NCBI GenBank assembly: GCA_030591195.1
Contig: JAUVBO010000063.1
Span: forward strand, 1-8,708
From: Pseudomonadota bacterium
GTDB taxonomy: Bacteria > Myxococcota > Polyangia > GCA-2747355 > JACKDQ01
DNA: 8,708 nt
Direction: 5' to 3'
The position numbers were made by a program, and so were the translations under genes. This document shows positions 1 through 6,803 of the stretch, in pieces (positions within the stretch are counted from its first letter, which is position 1; every line of letters begins with the position of its first letter). The notes beneath the pieces are model-generated. The model saw nothing but the letters and a program-made list of their open reading frames with translations. It was not told the origin of the DNA and did not search any database.

Positions 1-1
1 A

Positions 2-16
2 CATAAACGTTTTATG
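2..16. repeat. AT-rich inverted repeat
   Basis: CATAAA and TTTATG are perfect 6-bp arms around a 3-nt loop (CGT). All three forward frames have a stop codon by position 22, so no gene enters from the left on the + strand. The dyad could be a terminator stem for something further left or a protein-binding site. It has no T-tract of its own beyond the arm. Confidence 0.3.
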
Positions 17-31
17 ACTAGTGGCCAACAC

Positions 32-54
32 GCTTGCCTGGTGGTGGGGCAAGC
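32..54. repeat. 7-bp inverted repeat upstream of the sigma-54 promoter
   Basis: GCTTGCC (32-38) and GGCAAGC (48-54) are perfect complements around a 9-nt loop. No T-run follows, so it does not look like an intrinsic terminator. It lies about 155-177 bp upstream of the predicted start near 209, within the range where sigma-54 enhancer-binding proteins often bind. An enhancer role is inference. Confidence 0.35.
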
Positions 55-182
55 TGACCCCCTCGTAACTATCTGGAATCCCTGCATCAGCCGTGGCGCA
101 TGGTCTTGCGCGCCCTGGAGTCGAACCCCCTCCTAGCCGCTGGTTCTGCTCCCAAACGCCTGAAAGCAAAGGAAAGTCGATC

Positions 183-198
183 TGGAACGAAAATTGCT
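183..198 (+). promoter_or_regulatory. Sigma-54 (-24/-12) promoter for the lipoprotein pair
   Basis: TGGAAC (183-188) and TTGCT (194-198) match the RpoN consensus TGGCAC-N5-TTGCW with one mismatch in the -24 box. The GG (184-185) and GC (196-197) are separated by exactly 10 bases, the spacing sigma-54 requires. The predicted start is about 209, giving an 18-nt leader that contains the ribosome site at 215-221 before the ATG at 227. Transcription would then need an enhancer-binding activator, whose gene is not visible here. Confidence 0.68.
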
Positions 199-211
199 AT
201 ATGAATTATAG
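197..211. promoter_or_regulatory. CTATA/TATAG dyad over the -12/start region
   Basis: CTATA (197-201) and TATAG (207-211) are perfect 5-bp arms around TGAAT. The dyad starts on the last base of the -12 GC and covers the predicted start site. A similar CTAT...ATAG palindrome sits at the same place in the promoter at 8630-8645. It may be a repressor site or simply the AT-rich region that melts. Confidence 0.35.
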
Positions 212-214
212 TAC

Positions 215-221
215 GGAGGGG
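215..221 (+). promoter_or_regulatory. Ribosome binding site of the first lipoprotein gene
   Basis: GGAGGGG lies 5 nt before the ATG at 227. It is a strong Shine-Dalgarno sequence and fixes that start. Confidence 0.8.
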
Positions 222-226
222 AAACT

Positions 227-1837
227 ATGAAGCGTCTACTTGCAATACTAGGTCTGATCGCCATCGGCGGCTGCGGCGAGACCAGCTCGGGCAACGTCCT
301 CGGTGTCCACGGAATCTCCAACATGCAGCTGAGGGAGTTCGAGTCGAAGGAGCTCGCCTTCCAGTACCTTGACACCAACGGCTACCCGATCGTCGGCGGC
401 GCCGTGCGGCTGCGGATCGATGGCGCCTCCAACGGCGCGGTGGTCGAGACAGTGATCGCGCGGGCCGATCCGCAGGGCGTGGCCCGGACCAGCATCAAGG
501 CGGCCTACGAGGCGAGCTTCGTCGTCGTCGCCGAGGCCGACGGCGCGATGCCGGTCCAGGTCCAGGTGACCGTGGCCAAGGCCAACGGCGGCATCCTGCA
601 GGTCACCGTCTACTCGCGCTCGGCCGCTTCGGCCACCCAGGCCCAGGTCACGCTGGTCAACAACATCGCCTGCACCACCTTCGATCCGCGAATGCCGCCG
701 GCGGCGGCCGTGGGCATCGCCCAGCCGAGCCACACCGTGGCGATCTCGACCAGCGGCACGCCGGTGCAGTTCAGCGGGCTTCAGCCCGGGCAGCAGTACG
801 CGGTGATCGCCGTGGCGACCAACAACGGCACCACCGTCGCCAAGGGCTGCGAGGAGAACATCAGCATCACCCAGCAGGAGGTCGAGCAGCGCATCCCCCG
901 GGCGGCCAACGTCTACCTCGAGGACTTCTCGGTCGACATCAGCGGCAACGCGCTGCTGGTCCAGACCAACTTCAACTACCCGCTGAACCTGGTGCGGGTC
1001 GCCAACCTGCTGAAGGAGATGTCCGACAGTCCGTCCGACCCGTTCGACTTCATCGTCGAGCGCTCCCTCGCGGGCAGTGACTGGTGGACCTCGCTGCTCG
1101 TCGGCGTGGTCCAGGAGGAGCTATCGGGCTACGTCACCTCCCAGCGGCCGAGCGCCCAGCTAACCCGGGCCAAGATCCAGCAGGTCTACCAGGCGCTGGC
1201 CAACGTCTCGGACGTCAAGCTCTACACCTCGCTGGAGATCAACGACGAGTCGACGGACAACCCGGGCCAGCTGACCGCGACCCACAAGTTCGAGTACTTC
1301 ACCGCCAACGTCGGCGGCGTCAACAACAAGTACTACCTGCGCGACGGGATCAACCTCTACGGCGAGACGCCGAAGATGACGCTCAGCACCGAGGCCAAGC
1401 TGAAGCTGGAGAACGCCCAGCGGCTACGCTTCGAGGAGCACACCCTGAGCCTGCCGATCGCCGAGGCGATCATCGGCACCCTGCTGGTCGACACCTTCAA
1501 CGAGTACAAGCTCGAGGCGATCTTCACCGCGATGGTCGACTGCACCGGCATCGCCGACGCGGTGGCCGACTACTACAAGACCTGGCGCGACAACCCGACC
1601 TCGGTGGAGATCAGCGCGATCAAGACCGGGATGAACAGCGCCTGCCAGAGCATCGTCGCCGAGATGGCGGTGGACCTCTACAACGACATCCGGCAGGACA
1701 TCACCGACAGCGGCCACGGCAACCAGGTGACCCTCGCCGGCCACGCCACGATCGGCATGGCTGCCGACGGCAGCACGATCACTCAGCTGACCGGCGGCGA
1801 GTGGATCGGCGTCGGAACCTTCACCGCCAGCCGCTGA
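227..1837 (+). CDS. Exported lipoprotein with N-terminal Ig-like (Big-type) domain, function unknown
   Basis: Predicted 536-aa lipoprotein. The signal peptide ends in a lipobox (IGGC, Cys16), so the mature protein should be lipid-anchored in the envelope. Residues about 38-117 resemble a bacterial Ig-like (Big_1/invasin-type) beta-sandwich, with the typical D-x-x-G-x-P-x-x-G-x-x-V pattern near residues 48-60. A second beta-rich segment follows, about 120-225. The rest, about 230-536, mixes helices and strands and matches no family I recognise; it ends near a GGEWIGVGTF motif. Apart from the lipobox, cysteines are at 149, 208, 439 and 473, which could form two disulfides. The start is set by the strong ribosome site 5 nt upstream and by the signal peptide directly after it. 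A sigma-54-type promoter lies just upstream. The stop codon overlaps the ATG of the VWA lipoprotein gene, so the two are probably co-expressed. Lipoprotein call is firm; role is unknown. Confidence 0.85.
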   Translation: MKRLLAILGLIAIGGCGETSSGNVLGVHGISNMQLREFESKELAFQYLDTNGYPIVGGAVRLRIDGASNGAVVETVIARADPQGVARTSIKAAYEASFVVVAEADGAMPVQVQVTVAKANGGILQVTVYSRSAASATQAQVTLVNNIACTTFDPRMPPAAAVGIAQPSHTVAISTSGTPVQFSGLQPGQQYAVIAVATNNGTTVAKGCEENISITQQEVEQRIPRAANVYLEDFSVDISGNALLVQTNFNYPLNLVRVANLLKEMSDSPSDPFDFIVERSLAGSDWWTSLLVGVVQEELSGYVTSQRPSAQLTRAKIQQVYQALANVSDVKLYTSLEINDESTDNPGQLTATHKFEYFTANVGGVNNKYYLRDGINLYGETPKMTLSTEAKLKLENAQRLRFEEHTLSLPIAEAIIGTLLVDTFNEYKLEAIFTAMVDCTGIADAVADYYKTWRDNPTSVEISAIKTGMNSACQSIVAEMAVDLYNDIRQDITDSGHGNQVTLAGHATIGMAADGSTITQLTGGEWIGVGTFTASR

Positions 1838-2991
1838 TGGCCCGCGGCTTAGTGCCAGCCTCGGCCTGCTGCGGAGGAGGTGGGAGGCGGAGGCTGTCTC
1901 TGCTTCTCCGTCGCGCCGCGCTGCCGTTGCTCCTCACCGCCGCGCTGCTGCCCGCCTGCGCGGGCGACACCGCCGCCGTGCCCGCCACCGGCGAGAGCTG
2001 CGACGACGGCGTCGACAACAACGCGGATGGCCAGATCGACTGCGCCGACCCGCTCTGCCAGCAAGCCTGCCAGGACAAGCTGCCACCAGATCCCAGCGGT
2101 CGTGTCACGCCACCGTGGCCCTCCTGCGCGACCGAGACCGGCGACCGCAGCCACACCCCGGTGGACATCATCTGGACCGTCGACAGCTCGTTTTCGATGA
2201 CCGACGAGATGGGCTGGATTCAGGAGAACATCAACCAGTTCGTCGAGCACCTGACCCTGGCCAAGCTCGACGTGCGGGTGGTGGTGCTCGGCGGCCAAAA
2301 GATCTGTGTCCCTCAACCGCTGGCCGGGCCGGACTGCGGCGACGGCGAGCGCTACCGCCACGTCAACGAGTACGTCGGCAGCCACGACGGACTGAAGCAG
2401 ATCATCGCGCTCCACCCTCGCTACAAGGACTTCATCCGCCCGCAGGGCAAGAAGGTGCTGATCATCACCACCGACGACAACAGCGAGGTCGGCGCCGAGT
2501 GGTTCAACCAGGCCGTCGCCAGCCTGGCGACGCCGGGCTTCCCCGACGGCTTCGTCTTCCACAGCATCGTCTCTTACGGCACCCACCCGAAGGGCTGCCT
2601 CACCGGCGCAGCGCCTGGATCGGTCTACCTCGCGTTGACCGAGCAGACCGGCGGGATCAAGGTCCCGATCTGCCAGACCGACTGGTCGGCGGTCTTCGCC
2701 CAGCTATCGGCCAACGTGGCCAGCATGGTCGCCCTGCCCTGCAGCTACCAGGCCTCGGGAGTACCCGAGGGCAGCCAGGTCAGCTCCGAGCGGGTGCAGG
2801 TCAACACCAGCACCGCCGCCGGCGTCTGGTCGACCCCACCCCGTCGGGCGAACGCCGCCGAGTGTGGTGCCGACGGCGGCTGGTACGTCGACGCCGCCAC
2901 CGCCACCGTGCACCTCTGCCCCGCCACCTGCCAGGCCGAGGACCTGCGCCAGGTCGAGGTCCTCTTTGGCTGCATCGAGGACATCGGCTAG
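1837..2991 (+). CDS. Cys-rich lipoprotein with von Willebrand factor A domain
   Basis: Predicted 384-aa lipoprotein. The ATG overlaps the previous stop (TGATG), which suggests translational coupling. A hydrophobic stretch leads to a lipobox (LPAC, Cys41). Residues 55-78 hold a CDDGVDNNADGQIDCADPLC-type acidic motif of the kind found next to the lipid anchor in myxobacterial surface proteins. A VWA-like domain follows from about residue 109. Its metal-site motif D-x-S-x-S is intact (Asp116, Ser118, Ser120), and a further acidic strand end, ITTDDNSE, lies at 210-217. VWA domains usually bind a divalent metal and mediate protein-protein contact, so a surface adhesion or scaffold role is plausible. 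Downstream of the lipobox there are 14 more cysteines, suggesting heavy disulfide bonding. The upstream reading frame continues back to 1084 without a stop, but that part is antiparallel noise inside the first gene. The n-region before the hydrophobic core is unusually long; a later non-ATG start is possible. Confidence 0.82.
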   Translation: MARGLVPASACCGGGGRRRLSLLLRRAALPLLLTAALLPACAGDTAAVPATGESCDDGVDNNADGQIDCADPLCQQACQDKLPPDPSGRVTPPWPSCATETGDRSHTPVDIIWTVDSSFSMTDEMGWIQENINQFVEHLTLAKLDVRVVVLGGQKICVPQPLAGPDCGDGERYRHVNEYVGSHDGLKQIIALHPRYKDFIRPQGKKVLIITTDDNSEVGAEWFNQAVASLATPGFPDGFVFHSIVSYGTHPKGCLTGAAPGSVYLALTEQTGGIKVPICQTDWSAVFAQLSANVASMVALPCSYQASGVPEGSQVSSERVQVNTSTAAGVWSTPPRRANAAECGADGGWYVDAATATVHLCPATCQAEDLRQVEVLFGCIEDIG

Positions 2992-3001
2992 CAGCGTAAC
3001 T

Positions 3002-3736
3002 TCACCTGCAGCAGACCGCGGCGGCGAGCTTGATGTCGGAGGGCTTGGCGATCCAGAACGCCTCCCGGCTGGCGCTGTTCGAGCCGACCCGATGACACGT
3101 TGGGTGGGACGCCACGCCGACCCGGGCGGCCGAGGTGGCGGTGTCGTCGCTGCCGTCGCACTCCCAGCTGGTGGTCCTCATGCTAGCGACCCCGCTGCAG
3201 GAGCTGCAGACGCTGTCACTCGGCGCGATCATCGCCCCGCCATCACGCACGCAGGAGGCGAGCCACGCCTCGGTGATCGCCGGGATCGTCTCACCGCCCC
3301 GGGCCCGATACTGGCTGGCGCTGCAGAGGCTCCACCCACCGCAGGTCGGCGCGGCATCGCACTGGGAGCGCTTGGCGGCGCCCTGGCAGATCACCATGTC
3401 GACCGCCAGCGTCTGGAGCAAGGTGCCGCCGGCGCAGGCCGGGCCGGCGTCCTTCGTCCCCAGGTCGGGCGGCGAGAGATCGGGTGCGGCTGCGTCAGGG
3501 ACCGGCGCGTCGGCCTCCTGATCGGGCGCCGCGTCGAGGGCGGGGCCATCCACGCCCTGATCCGCTGGCGGCCCATCCGGCGACGGCAAGTCCGGCGCTG
3601 ACGAGTCCGACACCGGAGCATCGGGCCGCGTGTCGGTGCCGGCCACCGCGTCCGGCGCGGCGTCAGCCGTCGAGCCGTCGCTCGCGCCACAGCCAGCAAT
3701 CAGCATCACGACAGTCATTCCCAGCGCGTGGTTCAT
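3002..3736 (-). CDS. Lipoprotein with Asp/Pro/Ala-rich spacer and 12-Cys C-terminal domain
   Basis: Predicted 244-aa lipoprotein. A short signal peptide ends in a lipobox (IAGC, Cys16). Residues 17-98 form a low-complexity spacer built from PDA/PDL-like units, strongly acidic and probably extended, which would hold the C-terminal domain away from the membrane. Residues 101-244 contain 12 cysteines, ending in Cys-Cys-Arg, with the recognisable stretches CGGWSLCSASQYRARGG and AWLASCVRDGG. I do not recognise the domain; an even cysteine count fits up to six disulfides. It lies 18 bp after the alpha/beta hydrolase stop on the same strand, so the two are probably one transcript. It faces the VWA gene tail to tail with 10 bp between stops. 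No Shine-Dalgarno sequence is evident. A TATACT -10-like hexamer lies at 3744-3749 without a matching -35, so a near-leaderless start cannot be excluded. Met7 is an alternative start. Confidence 0.8.
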   Translation of the reverse strand: MNHALGMTVVMLIAGCGASDGSTADAAPDAVAGTDTRPDAPVSDSSAPDLPSPDGPPADQGVDGPALDAAPDQEADAPVPDAAAPDLSPPDLGTKDAGPACAGGTLLQTLAVDMVICQGAAKRSQCDAAPTCGGWSLCSASQYRARGGETIPAITEAWLASCVRDGGAMIAPSDSVCSSCSGVASMRTTSWECDGSDDTATSAARVGVASHPTCHRVGSNSASREAFWIAKPSDIKLAAAVCCR

Positions 3737-3754
3737 GCGTCCGAGTATAGCGCG

Positions 3755-4612
3755 TCAGAGGATCTTCTCGCGCTCGAGGAAGGCGAAGATCTCCTTCCAG
3801 AAGGGCTCGGCGGCCGGCGGACAGTCGTTGTGGCTCGCCCGGTCGTAGCTGATCAGCTGGCTGCGGCGCGCAGCGGCGTGGAGCTGCTCGGCGTGACGAT
3901 GAGGCACCAGGTTGTCTTTGCGACCGTGAAAGATCAGCACCGGGCCGTCGTAGCGCTCGATCACCCCGAGGTTGTCGAAGGGATCACGGACGAGGAAGCC
4001 GGGCAACAGGAAGCGCCGGGTCATCGCCCGGATGCTGGTGAAGGTCGACTGGAGGATCAGCGCCCGCGGCCGACGCGCTTGCATCAGCGCGCAGGCTGCC
4101 CCGCCGCCGAGGGAGCGACCGTGAAAAACGATCCGGTTGCGATCCACCTCAGGCCGCGCGACGAGCAGGTCGAAGAACCTGATCAGGTCGGCGGCGATCG
4201 CCTCCTGGGAGGGCGACCCGGCGCTGCGGCCATAGCCGCGATACTCGGGCAGCAGCACGCTGACGCCCCGCCGCTGGTAGGCGCCCAGCTCGTCGGGCCA
4301 GTCCTCGATCAGCTCGGCGTTGCCGTGGGCGAAGATCACCGCCGGACCCGGCGCGCTCGCCGAGACGCCGTCGCCGGGAAGCAGCCAGGCCTCGACCCGA
4401 CCGCCGGGCACGTCGATCCAGAGCTGTTGTAGCCCGGCGACCCGGTCTGCTGTCTCGGGGTGGGGCGAGGTCGCGTGTCGAGGGAAGAGGAACCATCGCT
4501 GCAGTGCAAGCATCAACAGACCATAGAGCAGGTAGGTGACCACCAGCGCGATGCCGATGCGCCAGCCGTGTCGCCTCCGGCGTCGTCTCCGGGGTTTCGG
4601 GGTCGAACCCAT
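3755..4612 (-). CDS. Membrane-anchored alpha/beta hydrolase (BEM46/ABHD13-like)
   Basis: Predicted 285-aa serine hydrolase. The N-terminus has a run of seven arginines (residues 8-14) followed by one hydrophobic helix at about 19-38. By the positive-inside rule the arginines stay in the cytoplasm and the catalytic domain faces the periplasm. The hydrolase core shows the family landmarks in order: oxyanion-loop HGNAE (96-100), YRGYGRS (124-130), nucleophile elbow G-R-S-L-G with Ser167, acid Asp233 in GRKDNLVP, and His261 in ASHND. The triad looks complete, so it should be active as an esterase, lipase or thioesterase; the substrate cannot be read from sequence. Arrangement and length resemble BEM46/ABHD13-type proteins. 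The frame is open upstream to 4849, but the ATG at 4612 is preferred: it directly precedes the Arg-rich segment and membrane helix, and a longer form would overlap the divergent VKOR gene. The ribosome site is weak. It is probably the first gene of an operon with the 12-Cys lipoprotein. Confidence 0.82.
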   Translation of the reverse strand: MGSTPKPRRRRRRRHGWRIGIALVVTYLLYGLLMLALQRWFLFPRHATSPHPETADRVAGLQQLWIDVPGGRVEAWLLPGDGVSASAPGPAVIFAHGNAELIEDWPDELGAYQRRGVSVLLPEYRGYGRSAGSPSQEAIAADLIRFFDLLVARPEVDRNRIVFHGRSLGGGAACALMQARRPRALILQSTFTSIRAMTRRFLLPGFLVRDPFDNLGVIERYDGPVLIFHGRKDNLVPHRHAEQLHAAARRSQLISYDRASHNDCPPAAEPFWKEIFAFLEREKIL

Positions 4613-4751
4613 TTCGCTGCCCAGCCTAGCATCCCGCCCCGCGCCGCGTGAGCGCAAAGCTCGGCGTCGCGCGCGAGGGAGATCCAGGGGCGACGGTCGG
4701 GCGAAAAACGGGCTACCTCCCTCGATCGACGGTGGTATTCTCTCAACCGCG
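4613..4751. other. Divergent spacer between hydrolase and VKOR-DsbA genes
   Basis: This 139-bp spacer must hold both promoters. I see no convincing -35/-10 or -24/-12 pair. A TATTCT hexamer (4736-4741) lies close before the VKOR ATG at 4752 but lacks a partner box, and only a weak GGTGG (4731-4735) could serve as ribosome site. Confidence 0.5.
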
Positions 4752-6032
4752 ATGGACCGGAAGGTAGCAGACAACGACGCGCTGGCCGCGCGAAGACGGG
4801 CGCTGGTGGCGCCGATCACCTTGCTGCTGCTGCTCGCTGCGGGATCCAACGTCTACCTGACCCACCTCTACGTGAAGGTCAAGGCAGCGCCCTCCGCCGA
4901 GGCGGTGGCAAGCTTCTGCAAGGTCAGCGAGAAGGTCGACTGCGTCAAGGTCGCCGCCAGCTCCTACTCGACGCTGCTCGGAATCCCGATCTCGCTCTAC
5001 GCGCTCGAGTTCTTCGTGCTCGGGATCGGGATGGTGCTGCTGTCGGCGCTCAAGTTATGGAAGGTGCGCGCCTGGGACTCGCTGGTCCTGGCGATGATGC
5101 TCCTCGCCCTGCCGATATCACTGTTGATGGCCTGGGTCTCGGTCTTCCGGATCCAGTCGTTGTGCCTGCTCTGCTCGGTGGTCTACGGGGTCAATATCCT
5201 AGTGCTGCTGATCCTCGGGGTGGCGCACCGGCGGCGGATCGGCGAGCTGCTCCGCGAGGGACCGCGGGAGCTGGCGCATCGGATGAGCGGGATAACGCTG
5301 GTCCTGTCCTTCCTCGTCGTCGGCGTCGGGGTCTCCCAGTTCTTCTGGGTCCCCGGGCTGATGGCGGCCAAGCGCAAGCCCGCGTCGGTGCCGGTGACCG
5401 ACGACCCGTGGAAGGGCATGCCTCAGCAGGGACTGACCGTCGGTCCCCGCGAGGCCCCGGTGACGATCGAGGTCTTCACCGACTTCGAGTGCCCCTTCTG
5501 CGCCCTGTTGCACCGGGCGACCCACGCGGTGATCACCAACCACGAGGGAAAGGTGCGGCTGATCCATCGCGACTTCCCGCTCGACCAGTCCTGCAACCGG
5601 AGCGTCACGCGACCGTTCCACGAGGATTCATGTGCCGCTGCGCTCTACGCGCGATGCGCCGCCGAGCAGAACAAGTTCTGGCACTACTCGTCGCTGCTCT
5701 ACCGCAACCAGAAGCTGCTCCAACCGAGCAACCTCAAGCGCTTCGCCCAGTTGGTCGGCCTCGACCTCCAGCGGCTCGAGGCCTGCCTGGCTGGCCAGCA
5801 GGCACGCCAGGCGGTGAGCCAGGACATCGAGGAGGGCATCGCGCGCAAGGTCAGCGGCACTCCGAGCTGCTATGTCAACGGCAGGCACGTCAAGGGGCGC
5901 GGCCTGATCAGGGCCGAGTTCTGGGAGCAGCTGATCGACGGCATCGTCAAGCAGAAGCAGAGGCCGGCGCCCGAGGGCCGTCCCGCCGCCGATCAAGGCG
6001 CGCCAGCGGACGCAGCGAGCGGCTCCGATTGA
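4752..6032 (+). CDS. VKOR-DsbA fusion, disulfide-bond-forming membrane enzyme
   Basis: Predicted 426-aa fusion of a vitamin K epoxide reductase (VKOR) homologue with a DsbA-type thioredoxin-fold domain. In bacteria that use this system, VKOR replaces DsbB: it re-oxidises the DsbA partner and passes electrons to quinone. The sequence shows about five membrane helices (roughly 18-40, 73-101, 110-132, 136-158, 181-200). The loop cysteine pair is Cys56-x7-Cys64, and the quinone-site motif is CLLC (Cys138, Cys141). After the last helix comes the periplasmic DsbA domain with active site CPFC (Cys247-Cys250) in TDFECPFC and the cis-proline at Pro371 in GTPSC. The DQSCN and HEDSC cysteines are typical of VKOR-linked DsbA domains. 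A low-complexity tail ends the protein. The ATG at 4752 is chosen because the earlier open frame is antisense to the hydrolase gene and the first helix starts soon after it. All redox residues are present, so it should be active. It may serve the Cys-rich lipoproteins encoded nearby. Confidence 0.9.
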   Translation: MDRKVADNDALAARRRALVAPITLLLLLAAGSNVYLTHLYVKVKAAPSAEAVASFCKVSEKVDCVKVAASSYSTLLGIPISLYALEFFVLGIGMVLLSALKLWKVRAWDSLVLAMMLLALPISLLMAWVSVFRIQSLCLLCSVVYGVNILVLLILGVAHRRRIGELLREGPRELAHRMSGITLVLSFLVVGVGVSQFFWVPGLMAAKRKPASVPVTDDPWKGMPQQGLTVGPREAPVTIEVFTDFECPFCALLHRATHAVITNHEGKVRLIHRDFPLDQSCNRSVTRPFHEDSCAAALYARCAAEQNKFWHYSSLLYRNQKLLQPSNLKRFAQLVGLDLQRLEACLAGQQARQAVSQDIEEGIARKVSGTPSCYVNGRHVKGRGLIRAEFWEQLIDGIVKQKQRPAPEGRPAADQGAPADAASGSD

Positions 6033-6045
6033 TCGATCTGGTTTT

Positions 6046-6069
6046 GGGGGAGAGAGCGGAGGGGGAGAG
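6046..6069. repeat. Tandem GGGGGAGAG in a convergent spacer
   Basis: The spacer 6033-6089 between two gene ends holds GGGGGAGAG twice (6046-6054 and 6061-6069). No hairpin-plus-T-run terminator is visible. The G-runs could in principle fold as a weak G-quadruplex on the + strand, or simply reflect G-rich noise. Confidence 0.4.
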
Positions 6070-6089
6070 GTCTTGGTGCGGAGCGACCG

Positions 6090-6773
6090 CTACCGCAGCT
6101 GGCCAGCCATGTCCATCAGCTGGTTCGATGGGACCGCCTTGGCAGGGATCCCCGTCATCGACGGCTTCTGCGACCTCTTGGCCCGCTGGTTCTTGAAGCG
6201 ACTGGGCACCGCTCCACCGTTGCCCTTGACGAAGGCCGCGATGTTCTTTGACTCGAGCCCGCGACGCGCGCCGCCGATGGCCCGGCCAAGCTTGCCCAGC
6301 GCGATCCCGCTAGCCGCACCGATCAGGCGCATGTACGAGACCGGCTTCGAGTTCCAGACAGCCTTCTTCGCGTTACCGACGGCGTTGCCGACAGCCTGCT
6401 CGGTCGTGCCGACGGCCAGGTTGACCCGCCCGCGGCTGCGGGTGAAGCGCCCGGCGATACTCTTGGTGATCGAGCCGCCGATGTTCTTGGCGAAGTTGGT
6501 AAAGCCCTTGGCCGACTTGTGGCGCATCGCCTTGCCGCTTCCGGTCGGCGCCACGGCCGCCCCCGGGACCTGCAGCCCATAGCCGACCCCTTGGCGAAGG
6601 TTCTTGCCGATCTTGCCGCGGTGACGCGCAGCAGCGTTGAGCTGCGTGCCCCCACGCCGGAGCTGGGACTTGCCAGCCTTGACCCGACCCTCACCCCAGG
6701 CCCACGCGTCCTGGGTCATGGCGAGGCTCAGGCCGAAGCAGGTGATGGCGATGGTCGTCGTGATTGTCTTCAT
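6090..6773 (-). CDS. Exported, highly basic, glycine-rich protein of unknown function
   Basis: Predicted 227 aa. A Sec signal peptide (hydrophobic core about 4-19, probable cleavage after AWA at residue 25) leaves a mature protein of about 202 residues. By count this has 38 Lys/Arg and only 4 Asp/Glu, so it is extremely cationic, and it has no cysteine. It is rich in Gly, Ala and Asn. A glycine-zipper-like run, IGAASGIALGKLGRAIGG, spans residues 151-168, with GNAVGNAKKAV before it (129-139). I recognise no family. Possible roles consistent with the composition are binding to polyanions such as LPS or DNA, a matrix protein, or a pore-forming or antibacterial factor; none is proven. A purine-rich ribosome site (6777-6786) precedes the ATG. 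A consensus sigma-54 promoter lies directly upstream, and dyads lie further upstream. It is unlikely to depend on the manB transcript, because 211 bp with its own promoter separate them. Confidence 0.75.
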   Translation of the reverse strand: MKTITTTIAITCFGLSLAMTQDAWAWGEGRVKAGKSQLRRGGTQLNAAARHRGKIGKNLRQGVGYGLQVPGAAVAPTGSGKAMRHKSAKGFTNFAKNIGGSITKSIAGRFTRSRGRVNLAVGTTEQAVGNAVGNAKKAVWNSKPVSYMRLIGAASGIALGKLGRAIGGARRGLESKNIAAFVKGNGGAVPSRFKNQRAKRSQKPSMTGIPAKAVPSNQLMDMAGQLR

Positions 6774-6776
6774 CTG

Positions 6777-6786
6777 TCCTTCTCCC
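6777..6786 (-). promoter_or_regulatory. Ribosome binding site of the basic protein
   Basis: On the minus strand GGGAGAAGGA lies just before the ATG at 6773. A stronger-looking AGGAGG at about 6794-6799 is too far away and lies upstream of the predicted sigma-54 start, so it would not be transcribed from that promoter. Confidence 0.65.
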
Positions 6787-6803
6787 GATGCAACCTCCTG
6801 TGA

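Noticed and set aside
22..109. Two more TGG...TTGC pairs (22-37 and 94-109) as extra sigma-54 promoters
   Set aside because: Both have 11 bases between GG and GC instead of the required 10, and neither is followed by a well-placed start codon.
110..140. tRNA-like T-loop (TCGAACCCC after CTGGAG) suggesting a minus-strand tRNA
   Set aside because: On the minus strand GGTTCGACTCC looks like a T-arm, but the stem bases next to the loop do not pair beyond two positions and no acceptor stem, anticodon arm or CCA context can be built.
1084..1836. N-terminal extension of the VWA lipoprotein frame back to 1084
   Set aside because: It overlaps the first lipoprotein gene in another frame, is Arg/Asp/Gly-rich nonsense, and would bury the signal peptide in mid-protein.
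1849..2586. Long minus-strand open frame (245 codons)
   Set aside because: Shadow of the VWA gene in high-GC DNA; low-complexity Val/Asp/Gly composition and no domain.
3744..3749. TATACT as a sigma-70 promoter for the 12-Cys lipoprotein
   Set aside because: No -35 box at suitable spacing, and the 18-bp gap to the upstream gene fits co-transcription.
2864..4432. Plus-strand open frames over the 12-Cys lipoprotein and the hydrolase (2864-3601, 3728-4432)
   Set aside because: Antisense to genes with clear lipobox and catalytic motifs; no recognisable protein features.
4613..4849. Longer N-terminus for the hydrolase, starting at 4849
   Set aside because: It would overlap the divergent VKOR-DsbA start and add 79 Ser/Arg-rich residues before the membrane helix.
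5057..6196. Plus-strand open frame (379 codons) overlapping VKOR-DsbA
   Set aside because: Same-strand frame shadow, rich in Arg/Pro/Gly, while the other frame carries all redox motifs.
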